Of a stretch of DNA of 25,393 nucleotides, positions 1 to 8,185 are shown piece after piece. The translations under genes and the position numbers were made by a program. The number at the start of each line of letters is the position of its first letter. Position 1 is the stretch's first letter. Under the pieces are notes generated by a model. That model did no database searches, had not been told where the DNA came from, and saw nothing but the letters and a program-made list of their open reading frames with translations. Origin of the DNA: CAZFUY01 sp964522445 (lineage in GTDB: Bacteria; Pseudomonadota; Gammaproteobacteria; SZUA-229); the NCBI GenBank assembly GCA_964522445.1, contig CAZFUY010000034.1, forward strand, positions 1-25,393. Direction: 5' to 3'.

Positions 1-106
1 AACCTACGACCTTCCCATGGGATATAAACCATGAGACCGACTACTCGTCGGGTTCATAAACCGAAGCCCCTTGCGGAACTAACCAATTATGAACCTGATA
101 TAAATT
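1..106. repeat. tRNA-fMet-derived debris with inverted anticodon-arm copy
   Basis: This stretch lies just downstream (minus-strand sense) of the real tRNA-fMet. Bases 1-13 repeat exactly the variable/T-arm segment of that tRNA (128-140). On the plus strand 44-66 matches the sense anticodon arm at 21 of 23 positions, so it is an inverted copy. On the minus strand, bases around 30-40 read GTCGG-T-CTCAT, again like the fMet anticodon arm, but the 3' half of the stem is replaced by unrelated sequence. GGTTCATAA (51-59) and TTATGAACC (87-95) form a perfect 9-bp stem. No cloverleaf can be folded from it, so I read it as rearranged tRNA-derived sequence. A further tRNA copy may begin beyond base 1 and cannot be seen. 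Confidence 0.5.
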
Positions 107-183
<77 letters not shown>

Positions 184-189
184 TCAACT

Positions 190-225
190 GGCGTGGATAT
201 TACAGATTTCGGCTGTTCATTGCAA
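190..225 (-). promoter_or_regulatory. promoter of tRNA-fMet
   Basis: Read on the minus strand: -35 TTGCAA (220-225), a 17-nt spacer and -10 TAATAT (197-202), about 13 bases before the tRNA 5' end. The stretch after the -10 (CCACGCC) is GC-rich, like the discriminators of stringently controlled stable-RNA promoters. The fit of spacing and position is good; the start site itself is inferred. Confidence 0.6.
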
Positions 226-255
226 GATATAGATAGAAGAAAAAGCCCGATTAGA

Positions 256-311
256 AAAAATATTTTTTAAATTAAAAATTAATCGCATAAGCTACAGACA
301 CCCCATGCGAT
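256..311 (-). terminator. candidate terminator after nuoN
   Basis: Just past the nuoN stop, ATCGCAT and ATGCGAT (282-288 and 305-311) form a 7-bp stem with a 16-nt loop. On the minus strand it is followed by TTAATTTTTAATTT and then the AT palindrome AAAAAATATTTTTT (256-269). The stem is modest and the loop long, so this is a plausible but not strong intrinsic terminator for the nuo operon. Confidence 0.45.
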
Positions 312-315
312 AGAG

Positions 316-1752
316 CTATGAAAAAACAGAAATACAAACAGACATAAGAGCCGCAGGATATAAGCCCAACCCTAAAACAGCCAGGCCATTAGCACTTAAA
401 GCAATTTGCATATCTGTGCTTTTTTCAATAGGTGATTCATCAACAGGTTTATCAAAATACATAACTTTAATAACACGTAAATAATAGAACACACCGATAA
501 TAGAAAAGAATACACCAACCAGTGCGATCCATAGCATATCAATATCGATAACCGCTTTAAGTACGGTTAATTTTGCCCAGAAGCCCACTGTGGGTGGCAC
601 ACCTGCCATAGAGAACATAAGAATTAACATCATAAATGCAAACCAGGGACTGCGTTGATTCAGGCCTTTGAAATCATCCAGTTTTTCGGCTTCAAAACCA
701 GCACGAGCCAGTAATATAATCATTCCGAAACCGCCCAGAGACATAAGCGCATACGTCAGGGTATAAAACATCGCGGCAGAATATCCATCTTTAGTGCCTG
801 CCAGAATACCTAACATAATAAAACCAACATGCGAAATAGTTGAATAAGCCAGCATGCGTTTAATATTGCTTTGTGCGATGGCAATTACATTGCCTAAAGC
901 CATAGACAGAACAGACAAAATAATTAACATGCCCTGCCAGTCTGTGTGCATATTTCCCATGCCTTCAACAAGCAAGCGCATAATCATGGCAAAGCCCGCA
1001 ATTTTAGGCGCAGTAGCAATATAACTGGTCACAGTTGTTGGAGCACCATGATAAACATCGGGCAACCACATATGGAAAGGTACTGCACCAAGCTTGAATG
1101 ACAAACCAATAACTATAAATACCAGACCGAATATCAGGACAATATTCCTTTCTTTTTGCTGTTCGATAGCAGCGGCCACTTCTTCAATATTAAGCGAACC
1201 TGTTGAACCATAAACCATCGATATACCATACAGCAGCATGCCCGATGCAATCGCTCCCAGAACAAAATATTTCATTGCTGCTTCTGAGGCATTGGGGTTT
1301 TTACGATCAAATGCGACCATGGCATAAAGTGACAGTGATAATAATTCAAGACCAAGATATAAAGACAGGAAGTGATTGGCCGAAACCATAATCATCATGC
1401 CTAAAAGGCCAAACAGACCGAGCGCATAGAATTCGCCTTTAAATATTTTTCTGTCTTTTAAATAATCACGTGAATAAATAAAAACCACGGCAACAATGGC
1501 GACAACAAAAAACTTCAGCACATCAGCCATCGCATCATGTACAAATAGACCATTAAATGCAGTCATTCTTTCGCCACCTGCATTAATAGCAATAACGACC
1601 AGCGTTATAACCAGTGTCATCTGTGAAAGAACATAGGTTATATTGCGATTTTCATCCGTTAGATAAACATCTACCAGCAATACAATGCAGGTCATGGTCA
1701 GTAAAAATATTTCTGGCCAGGCAAGGCTATAATTTAAAATATCGAGTGTCAT
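316..1752 (-). CDS. nuoN: NADH-quinone oxidoreductase subunit N
   Basis: NuoN is one of three antiporter-like, proton-translocating subunits in the membrane arm of Complex I. The 478-residue product is hydrophobic throughout, with about 14 predicted membrane segments, and matches the usual family length. Visible family features are the TM5 glutamate E136 (in LYLGLELLSL, equivalent to E. coli E133) and the TM7/8 motif LPDVYHGAPTTVTSYIATAP near residues 228-250. The ATG start gives a normal N-terminus. It is the last nuo gene, separated from nuoM by a 141-bp junction that carries a REPIN instead of the usual tight spacing. A candidate terminator follows. Confidence 0.97.
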   Translation of the reverse strand: MTLDILNYSLAWPEIFLLTMTCIVLLVDVYLTDENRNITYVLSQMTLVITLVVIAINAGGERMTAFNGLFVHDAMADVLKFFVVAIVAVVFIYSRDYLKDRKIFKGEFYALGLFGLLGMMIMVSANHFLSLYLGLELLSLSLYAMVAFDRKNPNASEAAMKYFVLGAIASGMLLYGISMVYGSTGSLNIEEVAAAIEQQKERNIVLIFGLVFIVIGLSFKLGAVPFHMWLPDVYHGAPTTVTSYIATAPKIAGFAMIMRLLVEGMGNMHTDWQGMLIILSVLSMALGNVIAIAQSNIKRMLAYSTISHVGFIMLGILAGTKDGYSAAMFYTLTYALMSLGGFGMIILLARAGFEAEKLDDFKGLNQRSPWFAFMMLILMFSMAGVPPTVGFWAKLTVLKAVIDIDMLWIALVGVFFSIIGVFYYLRVIKVMYFDKPVDESPIEKSTDMQIALSANGLAVLGLGLYPAALMSVCISVFS

Positions 1753-1768
1753 AATTTTCTCAAAGTCT

Positions 1769-1839
1769 TTGTAGGAGCGGCTTTAGCCGCGATTTTTATC
1801 CTGCGGAACTATTATTCGCGGCTAAAGCTGCTCCTACAA
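1769..1839. repeat. REPIN (paired REP palindromes) in nuoM-nuoN junction
   Basis: Two 22-nt arms, 1771-1792 (GTAGGAGCGGCTTTAGCCGC then GA) and 1816-1837, are inverted copies differing at one base, separated by 23 nt. Each arm is itself a small palindrome (GCGGC..GCCGC) with a GTAG head, the signature of REP sequences. The pairing extends by TT/AA to 1769-1839. A second copy lies at 18285-18349. REP pairs are known to be moved by RAYT transposases encoded elsewhere; none is in this window. Confidence 0.85.
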
Positions 1840-1893
1840 TTTTTTATACAATGTTTCTCTGTGCCATTACGAAGTACAGTAATAAGCGGTGTC

Positions 1894-3432
1894 TTACAAT
1901 TTTGAATTAGCTACGTGCTGCAACAGATTATCCACTGAAGCATGCATCACATTAACAACTGGTGCAGGATATAAACCCAGTGCCAGTACTGCAATTGCCA
2001 GTGCTGCCATAATGACAAATTCACGTTGGTTAATATCTGTCAGCGCTTTCACATTGTCATTAGTGACTTCACCGTAGAAAACACGTTTTACCATCCACAA
2101 TGTATAGGCCGCACCCAGAATCAACGTTGTTGCACCCAGGAACGCGAACCAGAAATTGGCTTTAAAGCTGGCGATAATAATCATAAATTCACCGACAAAA
2201 CCTGAAGTACCTGGAAGCCCTGCATTAGACATTGCAAAAAACACAGCAAATGCAGCAAACACCGGCATGGTGTTTACAACTCCACCATAGTCTTTAATTT
2301 CGCGAGAGTGCATTCGGTCATATAAAACACCAATCATCAAAAACATCGCGGCTGAAATAAAACCGTGTGAGATCATTTGAATCATCGCGCCTTCAACGGC
2401 CAGTGCCGCGCCTGAAATATCTGTATTTGCAGGATTTGCCAGAATACGGAAAATAACAAACAGACCTAATGTTACAAAACCCATGTGTGCAATAGAGGAA
2501 TAAGCCACCAGTTTTTTCATATCACTTTGCGCCAATGCGACAAAGCCAATATAAACCACAGCAATCAATGACATTGAAATAACTAACCAGTCTAATGAAC
2601 TGCTTGCATCGGGTGTAATGGGCAAACTGAAACGTAAGAAACCATAACCACCCACTTTCAACATAATGGCGGCTAATATAACTGAGCCGCCTGTTGGTGC
2701 TTCAACATGAGCGTCTGGCAGCCATGTATGAACGGGCCACATGGGTACTTTAACGGCAAAAGCAGCAAGGAAGGCGAGGAATATTAGTGTCTGCTCCGTC
2801 ATATCCAGTTTTAGCATGTGCATATCTAAAATAGCAAAACTGCCCGTACCTGTTTTAGTTGATACGTAATACATATAAATCATGGCAACCAGCATAAATA
2901 CTGAGCCAAAGAAGGTATAAATAAAGAACTTAATGGTTGCGTACACTCTGCGAGGCCCACCCCAGACACCGATAATAATAAACATCGGAATCAACATGGC
3001 TTCCCAGAACACATAAAAGAAAATGGAATCTAATGCGCCAAATACACCGTTAACCAAACCTTCCATTATCAGGAAAGCAGCCATATATTGTGCGGGTCGA
3101 TCTTTAATAACTTCCCAACCGGCTAAAATAACCAGAATAGTTGTAAAAGTCGTTAAGATAATCAATGGCATTGAAATGCCATCAACACCTAGATGGTAAT
3201 TGATATTGTAAGCACTGATCCAGGAGAACTTTTCAACAAACTGCATGCTTGCAGTGCCTGTATCAAACTCGGTAAACAGGCCAAGACTTAAAACAAAAGT
3301 CACGATAGAAAAAATTAAAGCCAGACGGCGCGCACCATCAGCATTGCCTTTATCTCCGGACAACAGAACAACAATACCGCCAAGTATCGGTATCCAGACG
3401 ACCAGGCTAAGTAAGGGCCAATCTGCAAGCAT
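1894..3432 (-). CDS. nuoM: NADH-quinone oxidoreductase subunit M
   Basis: NuoM is the middle antiporter-like proton-pumping subunit of the Complex I membrane arm. The 512-residue protein has about 14 membrane segments and normal length. The essential TM5 glutamate is present at E144 (FYVFWEAMLIPMF), at the same number as in E. coli. The TM7/8 motif PVHTWLPDAHVEAPTGGSV is at about residues 233-251, with the following TM8 lysine region (IMLKVGGYGFLRF). The ATG start leaves a normal first helix. Gaps on both sides are unusually wide for nuo: 179 bp from nuoL, holding a hairpin, and 141 bp to nuoN, holding a REPIN. Confidence 0.97.
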   Translation of the reverse strand: MLADWPLLSLVVWIPILGGIVVLLSGDKGNADGARRLALIFSIVTFVLSLGLFTEFDTGTASMQFVEKFSWISAYNINYHLGVDGISMPLIILTTFTTILVILAGWEVIKDRPAQYMAAFLIMEGLVNGVFGALDSIFFYVFWEAMLIPMFIIIGVWGGPRRVYATIKFFIYTFFGSVFMLVAMIYMYYVSTKTGTGSFAILDMHMLKLDMTEQTLIFLAFLAAFAVKVPMWPVHTWLPDAHVEAPTGGSVILAAIMLKVGGYGFLRFSLPITPDASSSLDWLVISMSLIAVVYIGFVALAQSDMKKLVAYSSIAHMGFVTLGLFVIFRILANPANTDISGAALAVEGAMIQMISHGFISAAMFLMIGVLYDRMHSREIKDYGGVVNTMPVFAAFAVFFAMSNAGLPGTSGFVGEFMIIIASFKANFWFAFLGATTLILGAAYTLWMVKRVFYGEVTNDNVKALTDINQREFVIMAALAIAVLALGLYPAPVVNVMHASVDNLLQHVANSKL

Positions 3433-3465
3433 TATATGATTCCCAAATATTCTTTCGTTGTGTAT

Positions 3466-3549
3466 GCGTTTTTCAACGCGAGGTCAAAAAACGAAAAGTT
3501 AATATAATCTATCCCTGAATATTACATATATCGGTAAGCCCTTACCGAT
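3466..3549. repeat. hairpins in the nuoL-nuoM junction
   Basis: The 179-bp gap between nuoL and nuoM holds a perfect 9-bp inverted repeat, ATCGGTAAG-CC-CTTACCGAT (3530-3549), and a smaller 5-bp stem with tetraloop, GCGTT-TTTC-AACGC (3466-3479; the minus-strand RNA loop is GAAA). Neither is followed by a convincing U-tract in the minus direction, so they look like processing, stability or repeat elements rather than terminators. I see no ORF or clear promoter in the gap. Confidence 0.5.
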
Positions 3550-3611
3550 CCAGTTTTCGCTAACAAAGCACTAAGACTCATTTAAAATCTTTATGCCTAA
3601 ATAATTTTGCA

Positions 3612-5558
3612 TCAAACAAATAAATACAATAAACCAATCAAACCAACAATCATTGCCATCGCATAGTGATACAACATGCCCGTCTGTATGCCTCGTGCCC
3701 AGCCTGAAAATAATGCAACGGCACGTGCTGAACCATTAATGATCCAGCCATCTATCAAAGTGACATCACCCGCTTTCCAGAAGGCTTTACCCAAGCCACG
3801 GCTGCCATCACCAAATACTTTAAAATAAAGTTCATCAATCCAGTATTTGTGGTCAAGCAGCTTGTATATAAATGCAAATTTGTCTTTTGCTTTTGCTGCA
3901 ATTTGTGGATTTACCAGATAGATATACCAGGAAGAGATAAGCCCAGCCATTGCCAAAGCAAATGGCAGTGTGAAAATACCATGCTGAATCATTGCCCATG
4001 CACCATGGAAATTACCTTTCATTTCACCTAATACGTTGTGCGCTTCTTTTACATAGATTGCATTTGCAAAATAATCACCAAACAACATATTGCCGATAGT
4101 TAATCCGCCTATTAAGAAAGATGGAATAGCCAGTGCAACCAGAGGAACCCAGACAACTGCAGGCGACTCTTTCAAGTGTTCTTTTGTATGTTGATCCATA
4201 CGCTCTTCACCGTGGAATACCAGGAAGAACATACGGAAAGAATAAAATGCCGTTACAAATACACCTGCAACAATCATTACATAAGCAAAGCCTGCACCTG
4301 CAATATTTGAATGGTGTACTGCTTCTATAATCGCGTCTTTAGAAAAGAAGCCTGAAAAACCTGGGAAACCAATTAACGCTAACGAGCCAACTAAAGATGT
4401 CCAGTAGGTAATCGGCATATATTTTTTCAGACCACCCATTTTACGAATATCCTGTTCGTGATGCATTGCGATAATCACCGAACCGGCTGCCAGGAATAAC
4501 AAGGCTTTGAAAAATGCGTGAGTCATTAAATGGAACACAGCAGCAGAATAAGCAGATACACCTAATGCAACCGTCATATAACCCAACTGCGATAAAGTTG
4601 AATAAGCAACGACGCGTTTTATATCGTTTTGTACAATGCCCACCAGCCCCATAAAGAAGGCGGTAATAGAACCAATAATTAAAACAAAACTTAATGCTGT
4701 TTCAGAAAATTCGAACAGTGGTGACATACGTGCCACCATAAAGATACCCGCAGTTACCATGGTTGCGGCATGAATCAATGCTGAAATAGGTGTTGGACCT
4801 TCCATTGAATCAGGTAACCACACATGCAATGGAACCTGCGCAGATTTACCCATTGCACCTATAAATAATAAAATGCATGTTACCGTCATCACTGACCATT
4901 GCGCATCACCAAAGATACTCATAGTTTGGTTAGCTATTTGCGGTGCTTTTGCAAAGACCTCTACATAATCCAGACTACCGGCATACATAACAACCGCGGC
5001 AATACCCAGAATAAAACCAAAGTCACCTACGCGGTTAACCAGAAAGGCTTTTAGATTGGCATAAATGGCCGTTTCTTTTTTATACCAGAAACCAATCAAT
5101 AGATAAGAAACCAGACCTACCGCTTCCCAACCAAAGAACAGCTGCATAAAGTTATTGGCCATTACCAGCATCAACATAGCAAAGGTAAATAAAGAAATAT
5201 AAGCAAAGAAACGTTGATAACCCGGATCATCGTGCATATAACCAATGGTATAAATATGCACCATTAAGGAAACGCCCGTAACAACCGACATCATCATAAC
5301 GGTTAAATGATCAATTAAAAATCCAACTTCAAAGCGCAGGCCATCACTCACCATCCAGGTGTAAACAGTTGCGTTATAAGTATCACCACCATTAAATACA
5401 ATATGATTCAGTGCAATCAGCGACAGGATAAATGAAGTACCCACGCCTGCAATAGTCACTATATGTGAACCAGTGCGACCAATCTGTTTACCAAAGAAAC
5501 CCGCCATAATAGCGCCAAACAAGGAGGCTAAAGGGATGGCTAAATATGTGTTTCCCAT
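3612..5558 (-). CDS. nuoL: NADH-quinone oxidoreductase subunit L
   Basis: NuoL is the distal antiporter-like proton-pumping subunit of Complex I. It ends in the long amphipathic lateral helix that braces the membrane arm. The product is 648 residues (family about 610-660). The TM5 glutamate is E145 (LFFGWEAVGLVSYL), the TM7/8 motif VPLHVWLPDSMEGPTPISAL lies near 242-261, and TM8 runs through HAATMVTAGIFM. The C-terminal half carries the HL/TM16 region (KYWIDELYFKVF onward). The ATG has a strong GGAGGGG ribosome site about 10 bases upstream, and nuoK ends 7 bp before it. The 179-bp gap to nuoM is anomalous. Confidence 0.97.
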   Translation of the reverse strand: MGNTYLAIPLASLFGAIMAGFFGKQIGRTGSHIVTIAGVGTSFILSLIALNHIVFNGGDTYNATVYTWMVSDGLRFEVGFLIDHLTVMMMSVVTGVSLMVHIYTIGYMHDDPGYQRFFAYISLFTFAMLMLVMANNFMQLFFGWEAVGLVSYLLIGFWYKKETAIYANLKAFLVNRVGDFGFILGIAAVVMYAGSLDYVEVFAKAPQIANQTMSIFGDAQWSVMTVTCILLFIGAMGKSAQVPLHVWLPDSMEGPTPISALIHAATMVTAGIFMVARMSPLFEFSETALSFVLIIGSITAFFMGLVGIVQNDIKRVVAYSTLSQLGYMTVALGVSAYSAAVFHLMTHAFFKALLFLAAGSVIIAMHHEQDIRKMGGLKKYMPITYWTSLVGSLALIGFPGFSGFFSKDAIIEAVHHSNIAGAGFAYVMIVAGVFVTAFYSFRMFFLVFHGEERMDQHTKEHLKESPAVVWVPLVALAIPSFLIGGLTIGNMLFGDYFANAIYVKEAHNVLGEMKGNFHGAWAMIQHGIFTLPFALAMAGLISSWYIYLVNPQIAAKAKDKFAFIYKLLDHKYWIDELYFKVFGDGSRGLGKAFWKAGDVTLIDGWIINGSARAVALFSGWARGIQTGMLYHYAMAMIVGLIGLLYLFV

Positions 5559-5565
5559 AATTAAA

Positions 5566-5871
5566 TTACCCCTCCAGATTCTTCAGTTCAGCCACATTAA
5601 TGGTGTGACGATTACGGAATAAAACAATTAATATTGCCAGACCAATTGCAGCTTCTGCTGCTGCTACTGTCAAAATAAAGAAAACAAAAACCTGGCCGGC
5701 TGTATCACCGAGGAAATGCGAGAAAGCAACAAAGTTAATATTCACAGCCAGTAGCATAAGCTCTATGCACATTAATATTATGATGACATTTTTTCGGTTA
5801 ATAAAAATACCGGCTACACTAATGGCAAACATAATGGCCGCTAATATCAAATAACTGGATAAAGGAATCAT
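5566..5871 (-). CDS. nuoK: NADH-quinone oxidoreductase subunit K
   Basis: A small membrane subunit of Complex I, 101 residues with three membrane helices, as is standard for the family. The conserved intramembrane glutamates of the central proton path are present at E37 (CIELMLLAVNINF) and E73 (AAAEAAIGLAI), matching E. coli E36 and E72. Its ATG overlaps the nuoJ TGA as ATGA, indicating translational coupling. nuoL follows after 7 bp. Confidence 0.97.
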   Translation of the reverse strand: MIPLSSYLILAAIMFAISVAGIFINRKNVIIILMCIELMLLAVNINFVAFSHFLGDTAGQVFVFFILTVAAAEAAIGLAILIVLFRNRHTINVAELKNLEG

Positions 5872-6488
5872 TCTTTATCCTCCCCTTCTTCTGTAGCTGA
5901 AGCCATACTAACAATACGCAAGCGATCCTCTTTCATAACCTGAACTTGCTTACCTGGTGTTTGGTATTTAGTTTTAGGACGGCGACGCATGGTTAAAGCA
6001 ATGGCGGCAATAATAGCCACCAGCAAAATCACTGATGCAATTTCAAAAGGATAAACATATTCAGTGTATAAAACTCTACCCAGTTCTTTGGTATTACTGT
6101 AATCCGCTGCATGAGCCGCTGGTGCTGAATAAACATCAAAGCCAAAGTTTTCAGGCCCTACGACTACAATCATTTGCACAACAAGAATGAGTGCGATACC
6201 AATTCCAACAGGTAAAAATTTAATAAAACCTTCACGCATTGCAGTCTGATTTATATCCAGCATCATCACCACAAACAGGAACAGCACCATAACCGCGCCC
6301 ACATAAACAAGCACCAGCGTAATAGCTAAAAACTCTGCTTCCAGTAACATCCATACCGCAGCTGTAGCAAAAAAAGTTAACACTAATGACAGTGCAGAAT
6401 GTACAGGATTACGAGCCGTTATAACGCGCAAAGCTGCCAGCAGCATAATGCTGGAAAAAATATAAAATACGATTTCTTGAAAACTCAT
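5868..6488 (-). CDS. nuoJ: NADH-quinone oxidoreductase subunit J
   Basis: A membrane-arm subunit that contributes the TM3 pi-bulge helix to the Complex I proton path. The protein is 206 residues with five membrane helices. The conserved TM3 stretch LAITLVLVYVGAVMVLFLFVVMM is at about residues 53-75. The C-terminal ~45 residues are hydrophilic and charged (ending EEGEDKE), a common but variable family extension that makes it longer than the 184-residue E. coli protein. The ATG has only a weak ribosome site (AAAAAAGA). It is 149 bp from nuoI, across a junction holding a palindromic repeat, and overlaps nuoK by 4 bp. Confidence 0.96.
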   Translation of the reverse strand: MSFQEIVFYIFSSIMLLAALRVITARNPVHSALSLVLTFFATAAVWMLLEAEFLAITLVLVYVGAVMVLFLFVVMMLDINQTAMREGFIKFLPVGIGIALILVVQMIVVVGPENFGFDVYSAPAAHAADYSNTKELGRVLYTEYVYPFEIASVILLVAIIAAIALTMRRRPKTKYQTPGKQVQVMKEDRLRIVSMASATEEGEDKE

Positions 6489-6546
6489 TCTTTTTTATCA
6501 GCCTTAACTGTATTTACTGAATATTTCATTTCTGCTAAATCTCACC

Positions 6547-6579
6547 CGTCATTCCTGCATGCTTTTAGCAGGAATGACG
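6547..6579. repeat. CGTCATTCC-type palindromic repeat in nuoI-nuoJ junction
   Basis: CGTCATTCCTGC (6547-6558) and GCAGGAATGACG (6568-6579) are perfect 12-bp inverted arms around a 9-nt loop. The form resembles the widespread proteobacterial intergenic palindromes built on GTCATTCC/GGAATGAC. A second, smaller hairpin, GCAGGTT-GCT-AACCTGC, follows at 6609-6625, nearer the nuoI stop. No U-tract follows either in the minus direction. Confidence 0.75.
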
Positions 6580-6637
6580 AAGTAATTTTTACTTTTTCAC
6601 TTAGCTATGCAGGTTGCTAACCTGCTAACTTTTAACC

Positions 6638-7126
6638 TTACCTGTACTTCGCATCAGCCGCTTTACAGGCTGCAATATCCGCTTCGTATTTATCGCCCAC
6701 TGACAAAAGTTTTTCTTTAGTCATAATATTTTCACCACGATTCTCAAAGTGGTATTCAAAAACAGGTGTTTCAACTATGGCATCTACAGGACAGGCTTCT
6801 TCACAGAAGCCACAGTAGATACACTTAAATAAATCGATATCATAGCGCGATGTTCTACGTGTACCATCTTCGCTTTCTGTAACATCAATGGTAATCGCCA
6901 GTGCAGGACAAACAGCCTCACACAGTTTGCATGCAATGCAACGCTCTTCACCATTGGCATAACGACGCTGCGCATGCAGACCACGAAAACGTGGTGACAT
7001 AGGTGTCTTTTCTTCTGGATACTGAATTGTTATTTTTCTTGCAAATAAATAACGCCCAGTAACAGACATGCCCTTAAGTAACTCAAGAAACATGAAGCTT
7101 TTTAAATAATGCTTTAATAGTCTCAT
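6638..7126 (-). CDS. nuoI: NADH-quinone oxidoreductase subunit I (two 4Fe-4S ferredoxin-like)
   Basis: NuoI carries the N6a and N6b 4Fe-4S clusters that hand electrons towards N2 in the Complex I connecting module. The 162-residue protein has two complete ferredoxin motifs: C63-C66-C69-C73 (CIACKLCEAVCP) and C102-C105-C108-C112 (CIYCGFCEEACP). The N-terminal amphipathic region that docks on NuoH is present. The ATG has AGGA about 8 bases upstream. It follows nuoH by 10 bp and precedes nuoJ by 149 bp of repeat-bearing sequence. Confidence 0.97.
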   Translation of the reverse strand: MRLLKHYLKSFMFLELLKGMSVTGRYLFARKITIQYPEEKTPMSPRFRGLHAQRRYANGEERCIACKLCEAVCPALAITIDVTESEDGTRRTSRYDIDLFKCIYCGFCEEACPVDAIVETPVFEYHFENRGENIMTKEKLLSVGDKYEADIAACKAADAKYR

Positions 7127-7136
7127 GTATTAATTC

Positions 7137-8183
7137 CTAAACTGCCCATGGTCCAACCTGCATCACAACCATAACGGCTTCAACAAATAACCAGACAATA
7201 GTTACAGGGATAAATACCTTCCATCCTAAACGCATAATCTGGTCATAACGATAACGAGGGAAAGTGGCTCGCAACCAGAGGAACATAAAAATAAAGAACG
7301 ATGTTTTTGCAAGGAACCATTGAATGCCATTGCCTAACAGTGGCACATCAATATCACCAAATGGCGATAACCAGCCACCAAAAAATAACAGTGAAGTTAA
7401 AGCCGCCACCATAATAATATTGGCATATTCAGCAAGGAAGAATACGGCAAAAGCCATGCCTGAATAATCTACGTGAAAACCTGCAACAATTTCCGACTCA
7501 CCTTCTGCCACATCAAAAGGCGCACGATTGGTTTCAGCAACACCAGAAATAAAATAAACCACAAACAAAGGAAATAGCGGAATAAAGAACCAGCTACTCA
7601 TGCCACCTGCCTGTCTGGCAATAATCTCACCCAGATTCAAACTACCACTGGCCATGAGCACACCCACTAATGCAAAGCCCATCGCAATTTCATAAGCCAC
7701 AACCTGTGCCGCAGAGCGCAATGCACCAAGCAGCGCATATTTAGAATTAGATGCCCAGCCCGCAATAATAATGCCGTAAACACCCATCGATGTTAATGCC
7801 AGTATATATAACAGCCCGGCATTTATATCCGCCAGCACCATGCCATCATCAAATGGAATAACAGCCCATGCCGCTAGCGCAGGACCTATAGCCAACATGG
7901 GTGCCATTAAAAATAAAACAGGGTTGGAATTGGTGGGGATGATGATTTCTTTAAACATCAGCTTCACAGCATCGGCTATGGGCTGCAACCATCCTCTTGG
8001 ACCTACTCGATTAGGGCCAATACGCACCTGCATGTAACCAATAACTTTACGTTCAAAATAAGTAACATAAGCCACACATAACATCAGTGGCAACACAATA
8101 AGGACGATATGAAAAATATGCGTTGCGGCAATTTGAATCCATTCTGGCAACCATTCCCAAATTGAAATAATAAAATCAATCAT
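7137..8183 (-). CDS. nuoH: NADH-quinone oxidoreductase subunit H
   Basis: NuoH anchors the peripheral arm to the membrane arm of Complex I and forms much of the quinone chamber. The 348-residue product has about eight membrane helices. Conserved signatures are YFERKVIGYMQVRIGPNRVG near residues 42-61, the acidic loop SGVAETNRAPFDVAEGESE near 214-232, and a C-terminal LRATFPRYRYDQIM. These are family hallmarks of the quinone-site loops. The ATG start lies 2 bp after the nuoG stop, so coupling to nuoG is likely. The next gene, nuoI, begins 10 bp downstream. Confidence 0.97.
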   Translation of the reverse strand: MIDFIISIWEWLPEWIQIAATHIFHIVLIVLPLMLCVAYVTYFERKVIGYMQVRIGPNRVGPRGWLQPIADAVKLMFKEIIIPTNSNPVLFLMAPMLAIGPALAAWAVIPFDDGMVLADINAGLLYILALTSMGVYGIIIAGWASNSKYALLGALRSAAQVVAYEIAMGFALVGVLMASGSLNLGEIIARQAGGMSSWFFIPLFPLFVVYFISGVAETNRAPFDVAEGESEIVAGFHVDYSGMAFAVFFLAEYANIIMVAALTSLLFFGGWLSPFGDIDVPLLGNGIQWFLAKTSFFIFMFLWLRATFPRYRYDQIMRLGWKVFIPVTIVWLFVEAVMVVMQVGPWAV

Positions 8184-8185
8184 GG

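Noticed and set aside
1..66. A second functional tRNA-Met
   Set aside because: The bases seen do not form a cloverleaf: the 3' half of the anticodon stem is replaced and the relevant arms lie on opposite strands. A copy extending past base 1 cannot be excluded.
1769..1839. Ordinary intrinsic terminator within nuo
   Set aside because: The stem is long with a 23-nt loop, each arm has REP structure, and the same element recurs at 18285-18349, so a mobile REPIN is the better reading.
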